Shown here: positions 53,727-62,091 of the stretch, one piece after another | Layout: each line of letters opens with the position of its first letter | How positions within the stretch are numbered: position 1 is the stretch's first letter | From: Gallalistipes aquisgranensis | GTDB lineage: Bacteria > Bacteroidota > Bacteroidia > Bacteroidales > Rikenellaceae | NCBI RefSeq assembly: GCF_014982715.1 | Contig: NZ_JADCJY010000001.1 | Location: forward strand, 248,001-312,000 | Direction of reading: 5' to 3' | DNA length: 64,000 nt | Translations under genes and position numbers: made by a program | Notes under the pieces: model-generated | The model's input: only the letters and a program-made list of their open reading frames with translations | Database searches by the model: none | What the model was told of the DNA's origin: nothing

Positions 53727-54413
53727 ATGAGCATCTTATTACAGGCAACGGAGGCGGCTGCGGCCGTCGCCGAGGAGGGCGCCCGGACCACGATGGGACT
53801 GGGTCAGTTGATCGTGGCCGGAGGCTGGCTGATGATTCCGCTGGCCCTGCTGGCGGGAGCCACCGTCTTCATCTTCGTGGAGCGCTTCCTGGCGATCCGC
53901 AAGGCTTCGGAGATCGACATGAACTTCATGAACCGCATCCGCGACTATATCTACGAGGGCAAGGTGGCCGCCGCAGTGGACCTGTGCAAGTCGACCGACA
54001 CGCCGATCGCCCGCATGGTGGCCAAGGGAATCGAGCGGATCGGGCGTCCGATGTCCGACGTGCAGAATTCGATCGAGAATGTGGCCAACCTCGAGGTATC
54101 GCGCCTGGAGAACGGGCTGCCTTTCCTGGCCACGATCGCCGGCGGTGCGCCGATGATCGGTTTCCTGGGTACGGTGGTCGGCATGGTGCAGGCTTTCATG
54201 AATCTTTCGCAGGCGGGCGGCACGGTCGATATGAGTTTGCTTTCGGCCGGTATGTACGTGGCGATGGTGACCACGGTGGCCGGTCTGGTGGTGGGTATTC
54301 CCGCCTATTTCGGCTACAACTATCTGGTGGCCCGCATCGAGAAGCTGGTGTTTCAGATGGAGGCCAATTCGATCGCCTTCATGGATATTCTCAACCAACC
54401 CGTAGACCGGTAG
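53727..54413 (+). CDS. MotA/TolQ/ExbB family proton channel protein
   Basis: Proton channel of a TonB- or Tol-type energiser. 228 residues with three membrane segments (MIPLALLAGATVFIFVERFL; PMIGFLGTVVGMVQAFMNL; GMYVAMVTTVAGLVVGIPAYFGYN) and the conserved GTVVGMVQAF. Followed at 4 bases by the ExbD gene. Confidence 0.93.
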   Translation: MSILLQATEAAAAVAEEGARTTMGLGQLIVAGGWLMIPLALLAGATVFIFVERFLAIRKASEIDMNFMNRIRDYIYEGKVAAAVDLCKSTDTPIARMVAKGIERIGRPMSDVQNSIENVANLEVSRLENGLPFLATIAGGAPMIGFLGTVVGMVQAFMNLSQAGGTVDMSLLSAGMYVAMVTTVAGLVVGIPAYFGYNYLVARIEKLVFQMEANSIAFMDILNQPVDR

Positions 54414-54417
54414 CGCC

Positions 54418-54810
54418 ATGGCAATCAAACGAGGATCGAAAGTCGATAAATCGTTCAGCGCGGCTTCGATGACCGACCTGATGTTCCTGCTGCTGATGTT
54501 CATGCTCATCGCCACCACGCTCATCAATCCCAATGCGCTGAAGCTGTTGCTCCCCAAGAGTTCCAACCAGCTCAAGGAGAAGCCCTATACCACCGTCTCG
54601 ATCACCGCCGACCTGCACTACTACGTGGAGACGGAGCCTGTGTCGTACGACAATCTGGAGAGTGCCCTGCGGAGTAAGATGGCGGGTGCGGAAGACCCTA
54701 CGGTGTCGCTCCACTGCGACAAGAGCGTGCCGGTGGACGAGGTGGTGAAGGTGATGAACATCGCCAAGGACAACGGATACAAACTGATTCTGGCCACGAG
54801 CCCCAAATAG
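54418..54810 (+). CDS. ExbD/TolR family biopolymer transport protein
   Basis: 130 residues with one N-terminal membrane helix (about 17-37) containing the functional Asp in MTDLMFLLLMFMLIATTL, and the periplasmic ExbD domain (VSITADLHYYVETEPVSYDN, VSLHCDKSVPVDEVVKVMNIAKDNGYKLILAT). Partner of the preceding gene. Confidence 0.93.
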   Translation: MAIKRGSKVDKSFSAASMTDLMFLLLMFMLIATTLINPNALKLLLPKSSNQLKEKPYTTVSITADLHYYVETEPVSYDNLESALRSKMAGAEDPTVSLHCDKSVPVDEVVKVMNIAKDNGYKLILATSPK

Positions 54811-54817
54811 GAATCCC

Positions 54818-55585
54818 ATGTACTATTACAGCACGGACGACCGCAAACGCAAATGGATCGGCGCTGCCGCGACGGCCGCCTACCTTGTCTTGTGGGTGGT
54901 GCTGATGGTGTGCGTCAAATTCAGTTTCGAGCCGCCCGAAACCGAGGGGGAGGGTATTCTGATCAATTTCGGAACGACCGAAGAGGCCGCCGGAGAGCAG
55001 GACCCCGCCCTGCAGGAGCAGATCGCGCAGGTTCCCGAGTCTCCGCAGAGCCCGGCTTCGCAGGAGGAAGTGACCACGCAGGAACACGAGGAGGCTCCCG
55101 CGGTCGAGACCCGGAAGCCGAAACCGACGGAGAAACCGGCCGAAAAACCGGTGGAGAAACCCCGCGAGGTCAACAAGAGGGCTCTGTTTCCCGGGAAGAC
55201 GGCGGGAAGCACCTCTTCTTCCGAAGGAGAGAGCCGGGGAAAAGGCAATCAGGGCAATCCGGCAGGAGAACCTTTGGGCAGCCATGCGGGTACCGGAATG
55301 GGCGATTCGGGTGTGTCGTTCGACCTGCGGGGCCGGAATCCGGTAGGGGAGGTGAGGCCCAATTACAACGGCAACGACCGGGGCCGTCATGTGGTGAAGG
55401 TGCGTATCACGGTCAACCCTTCGGGCAGTGTGGTGAGTGCCGTGCACCAGGCCCAGGGATCGACCACCAACAGCAGGGCTTTCGTGGACGAGGCCCTGCG
55501 TGCGGCACGCAAGCAGCGTTTCACCCCTTCGGAGGGCGACAATCTCCAGACGGGGGTTATCACCTATGTTTTCAATGTGATGTGA
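54818..55585 (+). CDS. TonB-family energy transducer
   Basis: 255 residues: membrane segment near 14-33, then a Glu/Pro/Lys-rich periplasmic spacer (EKPAEKPVEKP) and a C-terminal TonB-like domain (VRPNYNGNDRGRHVVKVRITVNPSGSVVSAV, ALRAARKQRFTPSEGDNLQTGVITYVFNVM). Eight bases after exbD, so an exbB-exbD-tonB unit. Confidence 0.88.
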   Translation: MYYYSTDDRKRKWIGAAATAAYLVLWVVLMVCVKFSFEPPETEGEGILINFGTTEEAAGEQDPALQEQIAQVPESPQSPASQEEVTTQEHEEAPAVETRKPKPTEKPAEKPVEKPREVNKRALFPGKTAGSTSSSEGESRGKGNQGNPAGEPLGSHAGTGMGDSGVSFDLRGRNPVGEVRPNYNGNDRGRHVVKVRITVNPSGSVVSAVHQAQGSTTNSRAFVDEALRAARKQRFTPSEGDNLQTGVITYVFNVM

Positions 55586-55628
55586 TTTCCGGAGCCGGAT
55601 GCGCCGGCTTCGGCACGATAATTTCTGG

Positions 55629-56024
55629 ATGAAAGGGATGAGAAGAGTCGTTTTGTTGCTGGCCCTCTCGCTGGCGGCGGTTGCGCTCCGGGCCCAGGAG
55701 GCTCCGGCCGAAGGACCCAGGCTCGTGTTCGACCGGGAAACGCACGATTTCGGCCGCATACCGGGCAGAGGCGGAAAAGTGTCCTGCGAGTTTCCGTTCA
55801 CCAACCGGGGGACGGCTCCGCTGGTGATTACCCGTATCGTGACCTCCTGCACCTGCACCAAGGGGAGTTTCCCGAAGAGGCCGGTGGCCCCGGGAGGGAC
55901 CGGGACGGTGACGATCACTTATGACCCAGCCCAACAGCAGGGGGTCTTTTTCAAGGCGATCCAGGTGTACAGCAACGACGGACGGAAACGCGTGATCGTG
56001 ACGGTCAAGGGAGAAGTGTACTGA
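55629..56024 (+). CDS. DUF1573 domain-containing secreted protein
   Basis: 131 residues: signal peptide (VLLLALSLAAVALRAQ) and a DUF1573 Ig-like domain with RETHDFGRIPGRGGKVSCEFPFTNRGTAPLVITRI, the paired-Cys TSCTCTKGSFPK and a C-terminal VTVKGEVY. Function unknown. An alternative start is Met4 (55638). 43 bases after the tonB gene; may be the last gene of the operon. Confidence 0.85.
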   Translation: MKGMRRVVLLLALSLAAVALRAQEAPAEGPRLVFDRETHDFGRIPGRGGKVSCEFPFTNRGTAPLVITRIVTSCTCTKGSFPKRPVAPGGTGTVTITYDPAQQQGVFFKAIQVYSNDGRKRVIVTVKGEVY

Positions 56025-56095
56025 CACGTGCCGGTTCCGGAACGATGGCTTTTCCGGGATTTTGATTATCTTGTCCTCCGAAAAAAACAGAAGTT

Positions 56096-57412
56096 ATGAA
56101 TATTCTGATTAACGATACGCTGGTGCTTCCGATGACCGCTTCCGGCGGCGAGGCACCTGTTTTCCGCGGCCATGTCGGTATTTCGGGCGACCGGATCGTG
56201 ATGGTCGGCCGTGACGGTGAGGATGCGGAGCGTTTCCGCCGGGAACATGCCGGGGCGCTGCGCGAGATCGACGGCAGGGGAAAGCTGGTTATGCCGGGTT
56301 TCGTCAATACCCATAACCATGTCGCGATGACGCTCATGCGCGGCTATGCGGACGATATGCCGCTGATGCCGTGGCTCACCGAAAAGATATGGCCTTTCGA
56401 GGAGAAGGAACGGCCCGACGACGTCCGGTTGGGCGCCGAGGTGGGAATCGCCGAAATGCTGCTCGGAGGAACCACGACCTTCGTGGACATGTACTGGATG
56501 CAGGCTTCCGTGGCCGAGGCGGTCTGCCATTCGGGTATCCGGGCCGTGTTGTCACCCTGTTTCGTGGATGCCCGGTTCGGGGAGTTCGAACGCGATCTGG
56601 AGACCGTCATGGAGCGTTATGCCGGGGCCTGCGAAGGACGTATCGGCGTTATGATCGCTCCGCACGCTCCCTATACCTGTTCGCCGGAGCATCTGCGCCG
56701 GGCACTCGAACTGAGCCGGCATTACGGTATAGGGATCAATATTCATGTGGCGGAAACGGCGGCCGAGATCGAAACGATTGCCGGGAAATACGGGAAGAGC
56801 CCTGTGGCCTACCTGCGCGACCTGGGCGTCTTCGAGCGTCCCACCCTTGCGGTCCATGCCGTGCACCTGACCGACGGGGATATCGCCGTGCTGAAGGAAT
56901 ACGGCGTGTCGGTGGCCCATAATCCGCAGAGCAATATGAAGATTTCCAGTGGAATATCTCCCGTGGCGCGCCTGTTGAGCGAAGGCATCAACGTGGGGAT
57001 CGGCACCGACGGTCCCTCCTCGAACAACGACCTGGACATGTGGGAGGAGATGCGCAGCGCATCGTTCCTGCAGAAAGTGGCGACGGGCGACCCGTGCGTG
57101 TTGCCGGCTTACGAAGTGCTGAAAATGGCCACGGTGAACGGAGCCCGGGCGATCGGCATGGAGGGAAAGGTGGGGCAGATCGCCGAGGGGCTGCTGGCCG
57201 ACGTGGTCCTGATCGACATCTGCAAACCCCACCTCTGTCCGCAGCATGACGTGGTGGCCAATCTGGTCTATTGCGGCAAGAGTTCGGACGTGGATACGGT
57301 AATCGTGAACGGGAAGGTGGTGGTGGAGGGAGGCCGTCTGCTCACGCTCGACGCAGGGGCTTTGTGCGGCGAAGTGCAGGAACGGGCGGAGGAGATGCTC
57401 CGCCGCAGCTGA
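56096..57412 (+). CDS. Amidohydrolase, probable 5-methylthioadenosine/S-adenosylhomocysteine deaminase
   Basis: 438 residues of the TRZ/ATZ amidohydrolase family with metal-ligand HNHVAMT (His73, His75), NIHVAETAAE, HAVHLTDGD, and IGTDGPSSNNDLDMWEEM. These are the motifs of MtaD-type deaminases of SAH/MTA, which recycle adenosine by-products of methyl transfer and polyamine synthesis; guanine or other aminohydrolase activity is possible. Start at 56096. Confidence 0.88.
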   Translation: MNILINDTLVLPMTASGGEAPVFRGHVGISGDRIVMVGRDGEDAERFRREHAGALREIDGRGKLVMPGFVNTHNHVAMTLMRGYADDMPLMPWLTEKIWPFEEKERPDDVRLGAEVGIAEMLLGGTTTFVDMYWMQASVAEAVCHSGIRAVLSPCFVDARFGEFERDLETVMERYAGACEGRIGVMIAPHAPYTCSPEHLRRALELSRHYGIGINIHVAETAAEIETIAGKYGKSPVAYLRDLGVFERPTLAVHAVHLTDGDIAVLKEYGVSVAHNPQSNMKISSGISPVARLLSEGINVGIGTDGPSSNNDLDMWEEMRSASFLQKVATGDPCVLPAYEVLKMATVNGARAIGMEGKVGQIAEGLLADVVLIDICKPHLCPQHDVVANLVYCGKSSDVDTVIVNGKVVVEGGRLLTLDAGALCGEVQERAEEMLRRS

Positions 57413-57452
57413 CCTTTCGGAAAGAGAGACTCACTTTTAATCCGATAAGACG

Positions 57453-58046
57453 ATGAAAAAAACGGTTCGGTTTTTGGCCGTAGCGGCTATCGCCGCAGCG
57501 GTGGCGGCGTGTTTCGGGGAGGCGCAGACTCCGGCTCCTTTTGTGGAGGGGGTGGTGCTGGATGCTTCGATGAACGGGGTGACGATCGTGACAGGTACGG
57601 GCGATACACTCGACCTGAGTACGATGGGCGTGAGCCGGGAGAGGTATCCCGGCGTGCTGATCGGCGATTCGGTGAAAGTGAAATACAGCGATGCCGATCG
57701 GGACGGAGCACGTGTTGCTACGGTCGATTCGCTGGTGGTCACCGTCCATTCCCCCTATTATTACATTCAGGGGGCCTGGGTGATGCCCGATCCCGTAAAA
57801 CGGGGAGCCGAACAGGGATTCCGTCTCGAACCCGGCGGAGCGGAGTCGATCGGCATGGCTACGCTGCTGGTGGAGGACTGGGAGCTTCTCGTGTCCCGCA
57901 ACGAACTGGTGCTCCGTGTGAAGAGTGTCGGAAACGGGAATGTGTCGGTGGGATACGATACGCTCCGGGTCGAAAAACTGAATGCCGATTCGCTGGTGCT
58001 TTCGAAGGACGGAACCGTGCTTTGGAGGCTGTCCCGCCGGAAATAG
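57453..58046 (+). CDS. Lipocalin-like family lipoprotein
   Basis: 197 residues: lipoprotein signal (Cys20 in AAVAAC), an N-terminal beta region, and a lipocalin-like domain (Lipocalin_3 type) with AWVMPDPV, GAEQGFRLEPGGAESIGMATLLVEDW, and SLVLSKDGTVLW. Ligand unknown. 40 bases after the amidohydrolase gene; convergent with the TetR gene. Confidence 0.75.
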   Translation: MKKTVRFLAVAAIAAAVAACFGEAQTPAPFVEGVVLDASMNGVTIVTGTGDTLDLSTMGVSRERYPGVLIGDSVKVKYSDADRDGARVATVDSLVVTVHSPYYYIQGAWVMPDPVKRGAEQGFRLEPGGAESIGMATLLVEDWELLVSRNELVLRVKSVGNGNVSVGYDTLRVEKLNADSLVLSKDGTVLWRLSRRK

Positions 58047-58104
58047 GGGCGGCTGGGACGGACGCCCCGTTTGAGGCGCTCGGTGCGGAGATCGGTTTGT
58101 CCGG

Positions 58105-58731
58105 CTATCGTTTGCCGAGGGTGTATTCGTCCAGCAACCGGATTCCTTTTTGGGTCGAAATACCCCGGAAAAAATAGGTCACAATGTATTTGAAGGCTTC
58201 GGACGGGGTGATATTGCTCTGCGAGTAACGCTCCGGCCGGGTAATCAGGCCGTACACCGAATCGGTGAAAATCATGATGGCCAGCTCCACGTTGATGTCC
58301 GGCAGGAAGAACCCGTCGCGGATGCCGTCGCGGATGCCGTCGCGGATCTTGTTTTTGAACATATTGAGCCGGTATTCCCCTTTCTCCTTGTCCTGCGTAG
58401 CCTCTTCGTAGATGCGGGGATAGAATTTCTTGATTCCCTCCATCAGTTTCATGTTGCCGTCCATGATGCTGTCCCAGTCGTCGAGCAGGTAGATGAACTC
58501 CTCGATGACGTTGCGGGCCTTCATCGTGCGTTGTTTCATCAGTTGGTCGATGCTTTCGAAGTGGTAGGCCAGGCATTGGCCGATCAGATTTTCCTTGTCG
58601 CCGAACAGTTCGTAGAGGGTGCGTTTGGAGATTCCCATGTGCGATGCGATGTCGTCCATGCGGATGGCCCTTACGCCCTGCTGTATGAACATCCGCGTCG
58701 TCTCTGCGATGATGTGTTGTTTGTCGAGCAT
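58105..58731 (-). CDS. TetR/AcrR family transcriptional regulator
   Basis: 208 residues: N-terminal helix-turn-helix (MRMDDIASHMGISKRTLYELFGDKENLI-type, residues 22-50) and a C-terminal ligand-binding domain. Notable: the protein has three IRDG units in a row (about residues 129-140), encoded by three nearly identical 12-base units (58313-58348). It is divergent from kduI across 229 bases and convergent with the lipocalin gene, so it may act on kduI or itself. Confidence 0.9.
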   Translation of the reverse strand: MLDKQHIIAETTRMFIQQGVRAIRMDDIASHMGISKRTLYELFGDKENLIGQCLAYHFESIDQLMKQRTMKARNVIEEFIYLLDDWDSIMDGNMKLMEGIKKFYPRIYEEATQDKEKGEYRLNMFKNKIRDGIRDGIRDGFFLPDINVELAIMIFTDSVYGLITRPERYSQSNITPSEAFKYIVTYFFRGISTQKGIRLLDEYTLGKR

Positions 58732-58756
58732 GATGGTTCCGTTGCGTTAAGCGTTG

Positions 58757-58797
58757 CAAATATAAAACCTGAAAACTTATAAAACAAAAAAAGTTTT
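58757..58797 (-). promoter_or_regulatory. TetR gene promoter (TTTG 58788-58785, TATATTTG 58764-58757) inside an inverted repeat
   Basis: Full promoter with 20-base spacer on the minus strand. AAAACTT (58772-58778) and AAGTTTT (58791-58797) flank the -33 element, a plausible autoregulatory operator. Confidence 0.6.
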
Positions 58798-58870
58798 TAA
58801 AAATTCCTGTCAAAATCATACATTTTCATGCGCTTTTCGTTTATTTCGGAGTGAAAGGCGTACGGTACAC

Positions 58871-58901
58871 TTGCACAAATGAAGAAAAAAGGGGATATTT
58901 G
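58871..58901 (+). promoter_or_regulatory. Candidate kduI promoter (TTG 58871-58873, GATATTTG 58894-58901)
   Basis: One base off consensus (G for T in the first place), 20-base spacer, 59 bases before the ATG at 58961. Confidence 0.5.
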
Positions 58902-58960
58902 TATGTTCGCCCGCGAAGGCGAAAGAACGAACGACGTGTGATCTATTAAACCATAAACAG

Positions 58961-59803
58961 ATGAAAACAAACTACGAAGTACGTTACTCCTCGCATCCGG
59001 CCGATGCGAAGAGATACGACACCGCACAGCTCAGAGAGCATTATTTGATGGAGAATGTGATGGTGGAAGACGAGGTGAACATGGTCTATTCGATGTTCGA
59101 CCGGATTATCGCCGGCGGTGCCGTGCCCGTGAACGAAACGCTGGAACTGGAACCGATCGACGTGCTGCGGGCCGAGTATTTCACCGAACGCCGCGAGGTG
59201 GGCATCATCAACGTCGGCGGTCCCGGTGTGGTGGTGGCCGGAGACAAGAGCTACGACATGGAGTTCAAGGAGGCCCTCTATCTGGGCCGCGGCAACCGCA
59301 AGATCTATTTCAAGAGCAAGGACAGTAAAAATCCCGCCCGCTTCTATTTCAACTCGGCTACGGCCCACACCGCCTATCCCGACAAACTGGTGACCAAGAA
59401 AGACGCCGTGGTCATGGAGATGGGTTCGCTGGAGGGCAGCAACCATCGGTTCATCAACCGGATGCTCGTCAAGGAGGTGCTTCCCACCTGCCAGTTGCAG
59501 ATGGGGATGACCGAACTCCAGCCGGGCAGCGTGTGGAACACCATGCCGGCCCACACCCACGACCGGCGGATGGAGGTCTATTTCTATTTCGAGATCGCTC
59601 CCGACCAGGCCGTGTGCCACTTCATGGGCGAGCCGAAGGAGACCCGCCATATCTGGATGAAGGGCGAGCAGGCCGTGATCTCCCCCCAATGGAGCATCCA
59701 CTCGGCCTGCGCCACCAGCAACTATACCTTTATTTGGGGCATGTGCGGGGAGAACCTCGACTACAACGACATGGACGGATGCGCAACGACCGAGCTGCGT
59801 TAG
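58961..59803 (+). CDS. kduI: 5-dehydro-4-deoxy-D-glucuronate isomerase
   Basis: Isomerises 4-deoxy-5-ketouronate, the breakdown product of unsaturated uronides, to 3-deoxy-2,5-diketo-gluconate. 280 residues, the family length; DRIIAGGAVPVNETLELEP, the zinc-binding PAHTHDRRMEVYFYFE and the C-terminal WGMCGENLDYNDMD motif. First gene of the operon kduI-kduD-DUF4861. Confidence 0.95.
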   Translation: MKTNYEVRYSSHPADAKRYDTAQLREHYLMENVMVEDEVNMVYSMFDRIIAGGAVPVNETLELEPIDVLRAEYFTERREVGIINVGGPGVVVAGDKSYDMEFKEALYLGRGNRKIYFKSKDSKNPARFYFNSATAHTAYPDKLVTKKDAVVMEMGSLEGSNHRFINRMLVKEVLPTCQLQMGMTELQPGSVWNTMPAHTHDRRMEVYFYFEIAPDQAVCHFMGEPKETRHIWMKGEQAVISPQWSIHSACATSNYTFIWGMCGENLDYNDMDGCATTELR

Positions 59804-59844
59804 AAGAATCGTAACCGAATCGTCAATTTTTAAACCTATTGATT

Positions 59845-60651
59845 ATGAACTGCAAGTGCAACATGTTCAGCCTGGAAGGCAAGGTGGCCCTGGTGACGGG
59901 CGCCTCTTACGGAATCGGGTTCGCCCTGGCTACGGCTTTCGCCAAGGCCGGCGCCAAGATCGTTTTCAACGACATCAAACAGGAACTGGTGGACAAAGGT
60001 CTGGCCGCATATAAGGAAGAGGGAATCGAGGCCCACGGCTACGTCTGCGACGTGACCAGCGAGGAGCAGGTGAACGCTCTGGTGGCCAAGGTGGAAAAAG
60101 AGGTGGGCGTGATCGACATTCTGGTCAACAACGCCGGTATCATCAAGCGGATTCCGATGGTGGACATGACCGCCGCCGAGTTCCGCCAGGTGATCGACGT
60201 GGACCTGAATGCTCCGTTCATCGTATCGAAAGCCGTGATCCCTTCGATGATCAAGAAGGGCGGTGGCAAGATCATCAACATCTGCTCGATGATGAGCGAA
60301 CTGGGCCGCGAGACGGTTTCGGCCTATGCCGCAGCCAAAGGCGGTCTGAAGATGCTGACCCGCAACATCGCATCGGAGTACGGCGAGTACAACATCCAGT
60401 GCAACGGTATCGGCCCGGGTTATATCGCCACGCCCCAGACGGCTCCCCTGCGCGAGCGTCAGGCCGACGGTTCGCGCCATCCGTTCGATGCTTTCATCGT
60501 GGCCAAGACTCCGGCTGCCCGCTGGGGCACGCCCGAAGACCTGATGGGCCCGGCCGTGTTCCTCGCTTCGTCGGCTTCCGACTTCGTGAACGGCCACGTG
60601 CTCTATGTGGACGGCGGTATCCTGGCCTATATCGGTAAACAGCCCAAATAA
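59845..60651 (+). CDS. kduD: 2-dehydro-3-deoxy-D-gluconate 5-dehydrogenase (KduD) / gluconate 5-dehydrogenase-type SDR
   Basis: Short-chain dehydrogenase, 268 residues: GASYGIGF (nucleotide loop near 18-25), NNAGI, catalytic Ser in ICSMMSEL and Tyr-x3-Lys in SAYAAAKGG. With KduI it converts the diketo acid to 2-keto-3-deoxygluconate. Start at 59845. 41 bases after kduI. Confidence 0.92.
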   Translation: MNCKCNMFSLEGKVALVTGASYGIGFALATAFAKAGAKIVFNDIKQELVDKGLAAYKEEGIEAHGYVCDVTSEEQVNALVAKVEKEVGVIDILVNNAGIIKRIPMVDMTAAEFRQVIDVDLNAPFIVSKAVIPSMIKKGGGKIINICSMMSELGRETVSAYAAAKGGLKMLTRNIASEYGEYNIQCNGIGPGYIATPQTAPLRERQADGSRHPFDAFIVAKTPAARWGTPEDLMGPAVFLASSASDFVNGHVLYVDGGILAYIGKQPK

Positions 60652-60659
60652 TGCGGACG

Positions 60660-61799
60660 ATGAAAAAGGTGCTTTTCGCAGCCGCTTTCGCAGCGGTGCT
60701 TTCCGCCTGCTGTTCGGCTCCCGGGGTGGAGCTGACCGTCAGCAATCCGCTGGTCGCAGACCGCAATGCCGAGGTCGTAGAGGTTGCCTGGGCCGATGTG
60801 GCCGCCGGGCTGGCCGGTCTTACCCCGGAGAATGTGGTGGTGCTCGACGCCCAGGGGGCACAAGTGCCTTCGCAGGCTGTTTTTTATGGCGATACGGTGC
60901 CCCGGACGCTGATTTTCGAAGCGACGGTGCCCGCGTCGGGCCAGAGTACCTATAAGGTGGTCGAGGGCGTTCGGGAGAAGTATCCCGTGAAGGCTTACGG
61001 CCGTTACGTGCCCGAGCGTGCCGACGACTATGCCTGGGAGAACAACATGGTGGCTTACCGTCTCTACGGTCCCGCCCTGGAGACCACTCCCAAGGAGATG
61101 CTCGTGACGCCCGGTATAGACGTGTGGGTGAAGAGCACCGAGAAGATGGTGATCGACGAGCGTTACAAACGCGGTCATTACCATACCAACTACGGTGACG
61201 GCATGGACTGCTACAAGGTGGGCCGTACGCTGGGCGCCGGTGCCTGCGCTCCCTTCGTGGACGGCAAACTGTGGATGAGCCGCAATTACGCCACCCAGCA
61301 GAACCTGGACAACGGCCCGCTGCGCACGACCGTGAAACTGACTTACGCTCCTTTCGCGGCCGGAGAGGACAGTGTGTCGCTGGTGAAATACATTTCGCTG
61401 GACGCCAACACGCCTTTTACGAAAATGACCAATATCTATTCGGGTGATTTCGAGACGATGCCCGTGGCTGCCGGTGTCGTGATGCACGACGTGAAGGGCA
61501 AGTTTACGTCCGATACGTATGCCGGTATCACCGAAGCCGCTTCCGATTCGAAGCAGCCCGAGGAGGACGGCGACATTTCGCTGGCCGTCATCATGCCCGC
61601 TGCCGACAGTTCGCTGGAGGCCGAGGGTCACATGCTGATGGTGGGTCAGGCCCGGAACGGCCAGCCGCTGGTGTACTACATCGGCAGCGGCTGGAGCGGC
61701 GCTTCGGTGCCCGACGTGACCGTCTGGGAGGGTGTCGTGAAGGATGCCGCCCAGAAGATCGCCAATCCGATGACCGTGACTGTCAAAGCCGGAAAATAG
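60660..61799 (+). CDS. DUF4861 family lipoprotein
   Basis: 379 residues: lipoprotein signal (MKKVLFAAAFAAVLSACC), then a domain with ERADDYAWENNMVAYRLYGPA, GIDVWVKSTEKMVID, and GSGWSGASVPDVTVW typical of DUF4861. The family occurs in uronate/pectin or glycosaminoglycan loci; its activity is not established. An ATG three codons upstream (60651) overlaps the kduD stop as TAATG and could be the true start by coupling; I prefer 60660 because it begins the signal peptide. Last gene of the operon. Confidence 0.85.
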   Translation: MKKVLFAAAFAAVLSACCSAPGVELTVSNPLVADRNAEVVEVAWADVAAGLAGLTPENVVVLDAQGAQVPSQAVFYGDTVPRTLIFEATVPASGQSTYKVVEGVREKYPVKAYGRYVPERADDYAWENNMVAYRLYGPALETTPKEMLVTPGIDVWVKSTEKMVIDERYKRGHYHTNYGDGMDCYKVGRTLGAGACAPFVDGKLWMSRNYATQQNLDNGPLRTTVKLTYAPFAAGEDSVSLVKYISLDANTPFTKMTNIYSGDFETMPVAAGVVMHDVKGKFTSDTYAGITEAASDSKQPEEDGDISLAVIMPAADSSLEAEGHMLMVGQARNGQPLVYYIGSGWSGASVPDVTVWEGVVKDAAQKIANPMTVTVKAGK

Positions 61800-61838
61800 A
61801 TTTGGATTTCCGGAACCGTCATTTCCGGTTTGTTTGAT

Positions 61839-61878
61839 AACGAAGGAACCCGAATATTCGGGTTCCTTCGTTCGTTTT
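61839..61878 (+). terminator. Rho-independent terminator after the kdu operon
   Basis: AACGAAGGAACCCGAA and its exact complement around TA, a 17-bp perfect palindrome, then TCGTTTTTG. Confidence 0.92.
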
Positions 61879-62019
61879 TGAGGGTGCCGGAGGCCGGCTT
61901 TCTGTCATGGATTTCGGTCGGGCGAATGCCGTCCGTCCGGCGTGTCCGGTCGTAGGGAACGGGGTGTCGTTGCGGGAAAAGAATCCGGTGCGCGGTGTGG
62001 CGGTACAGTGCCGGTATGG

Positions 62020-62052
62020 AAACGTCCCCTTCCGGCGGGAGGGGGGACGTTT
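62020..62052 (-). terminator. Hairpin after the GH105 gene
   Basis: AAACGTCCCC (62020-62029) pairs with GGGGACGTTT (62043-62052); 39 bases beyond the GH105 stop. The rest of 61880-62091 holds nothing I can name. Confidence 0.6.
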
Positions 62053-62091
62053 GGGAACGGATCGTGTCGTCGGTATCCGTTATTTTTTATC

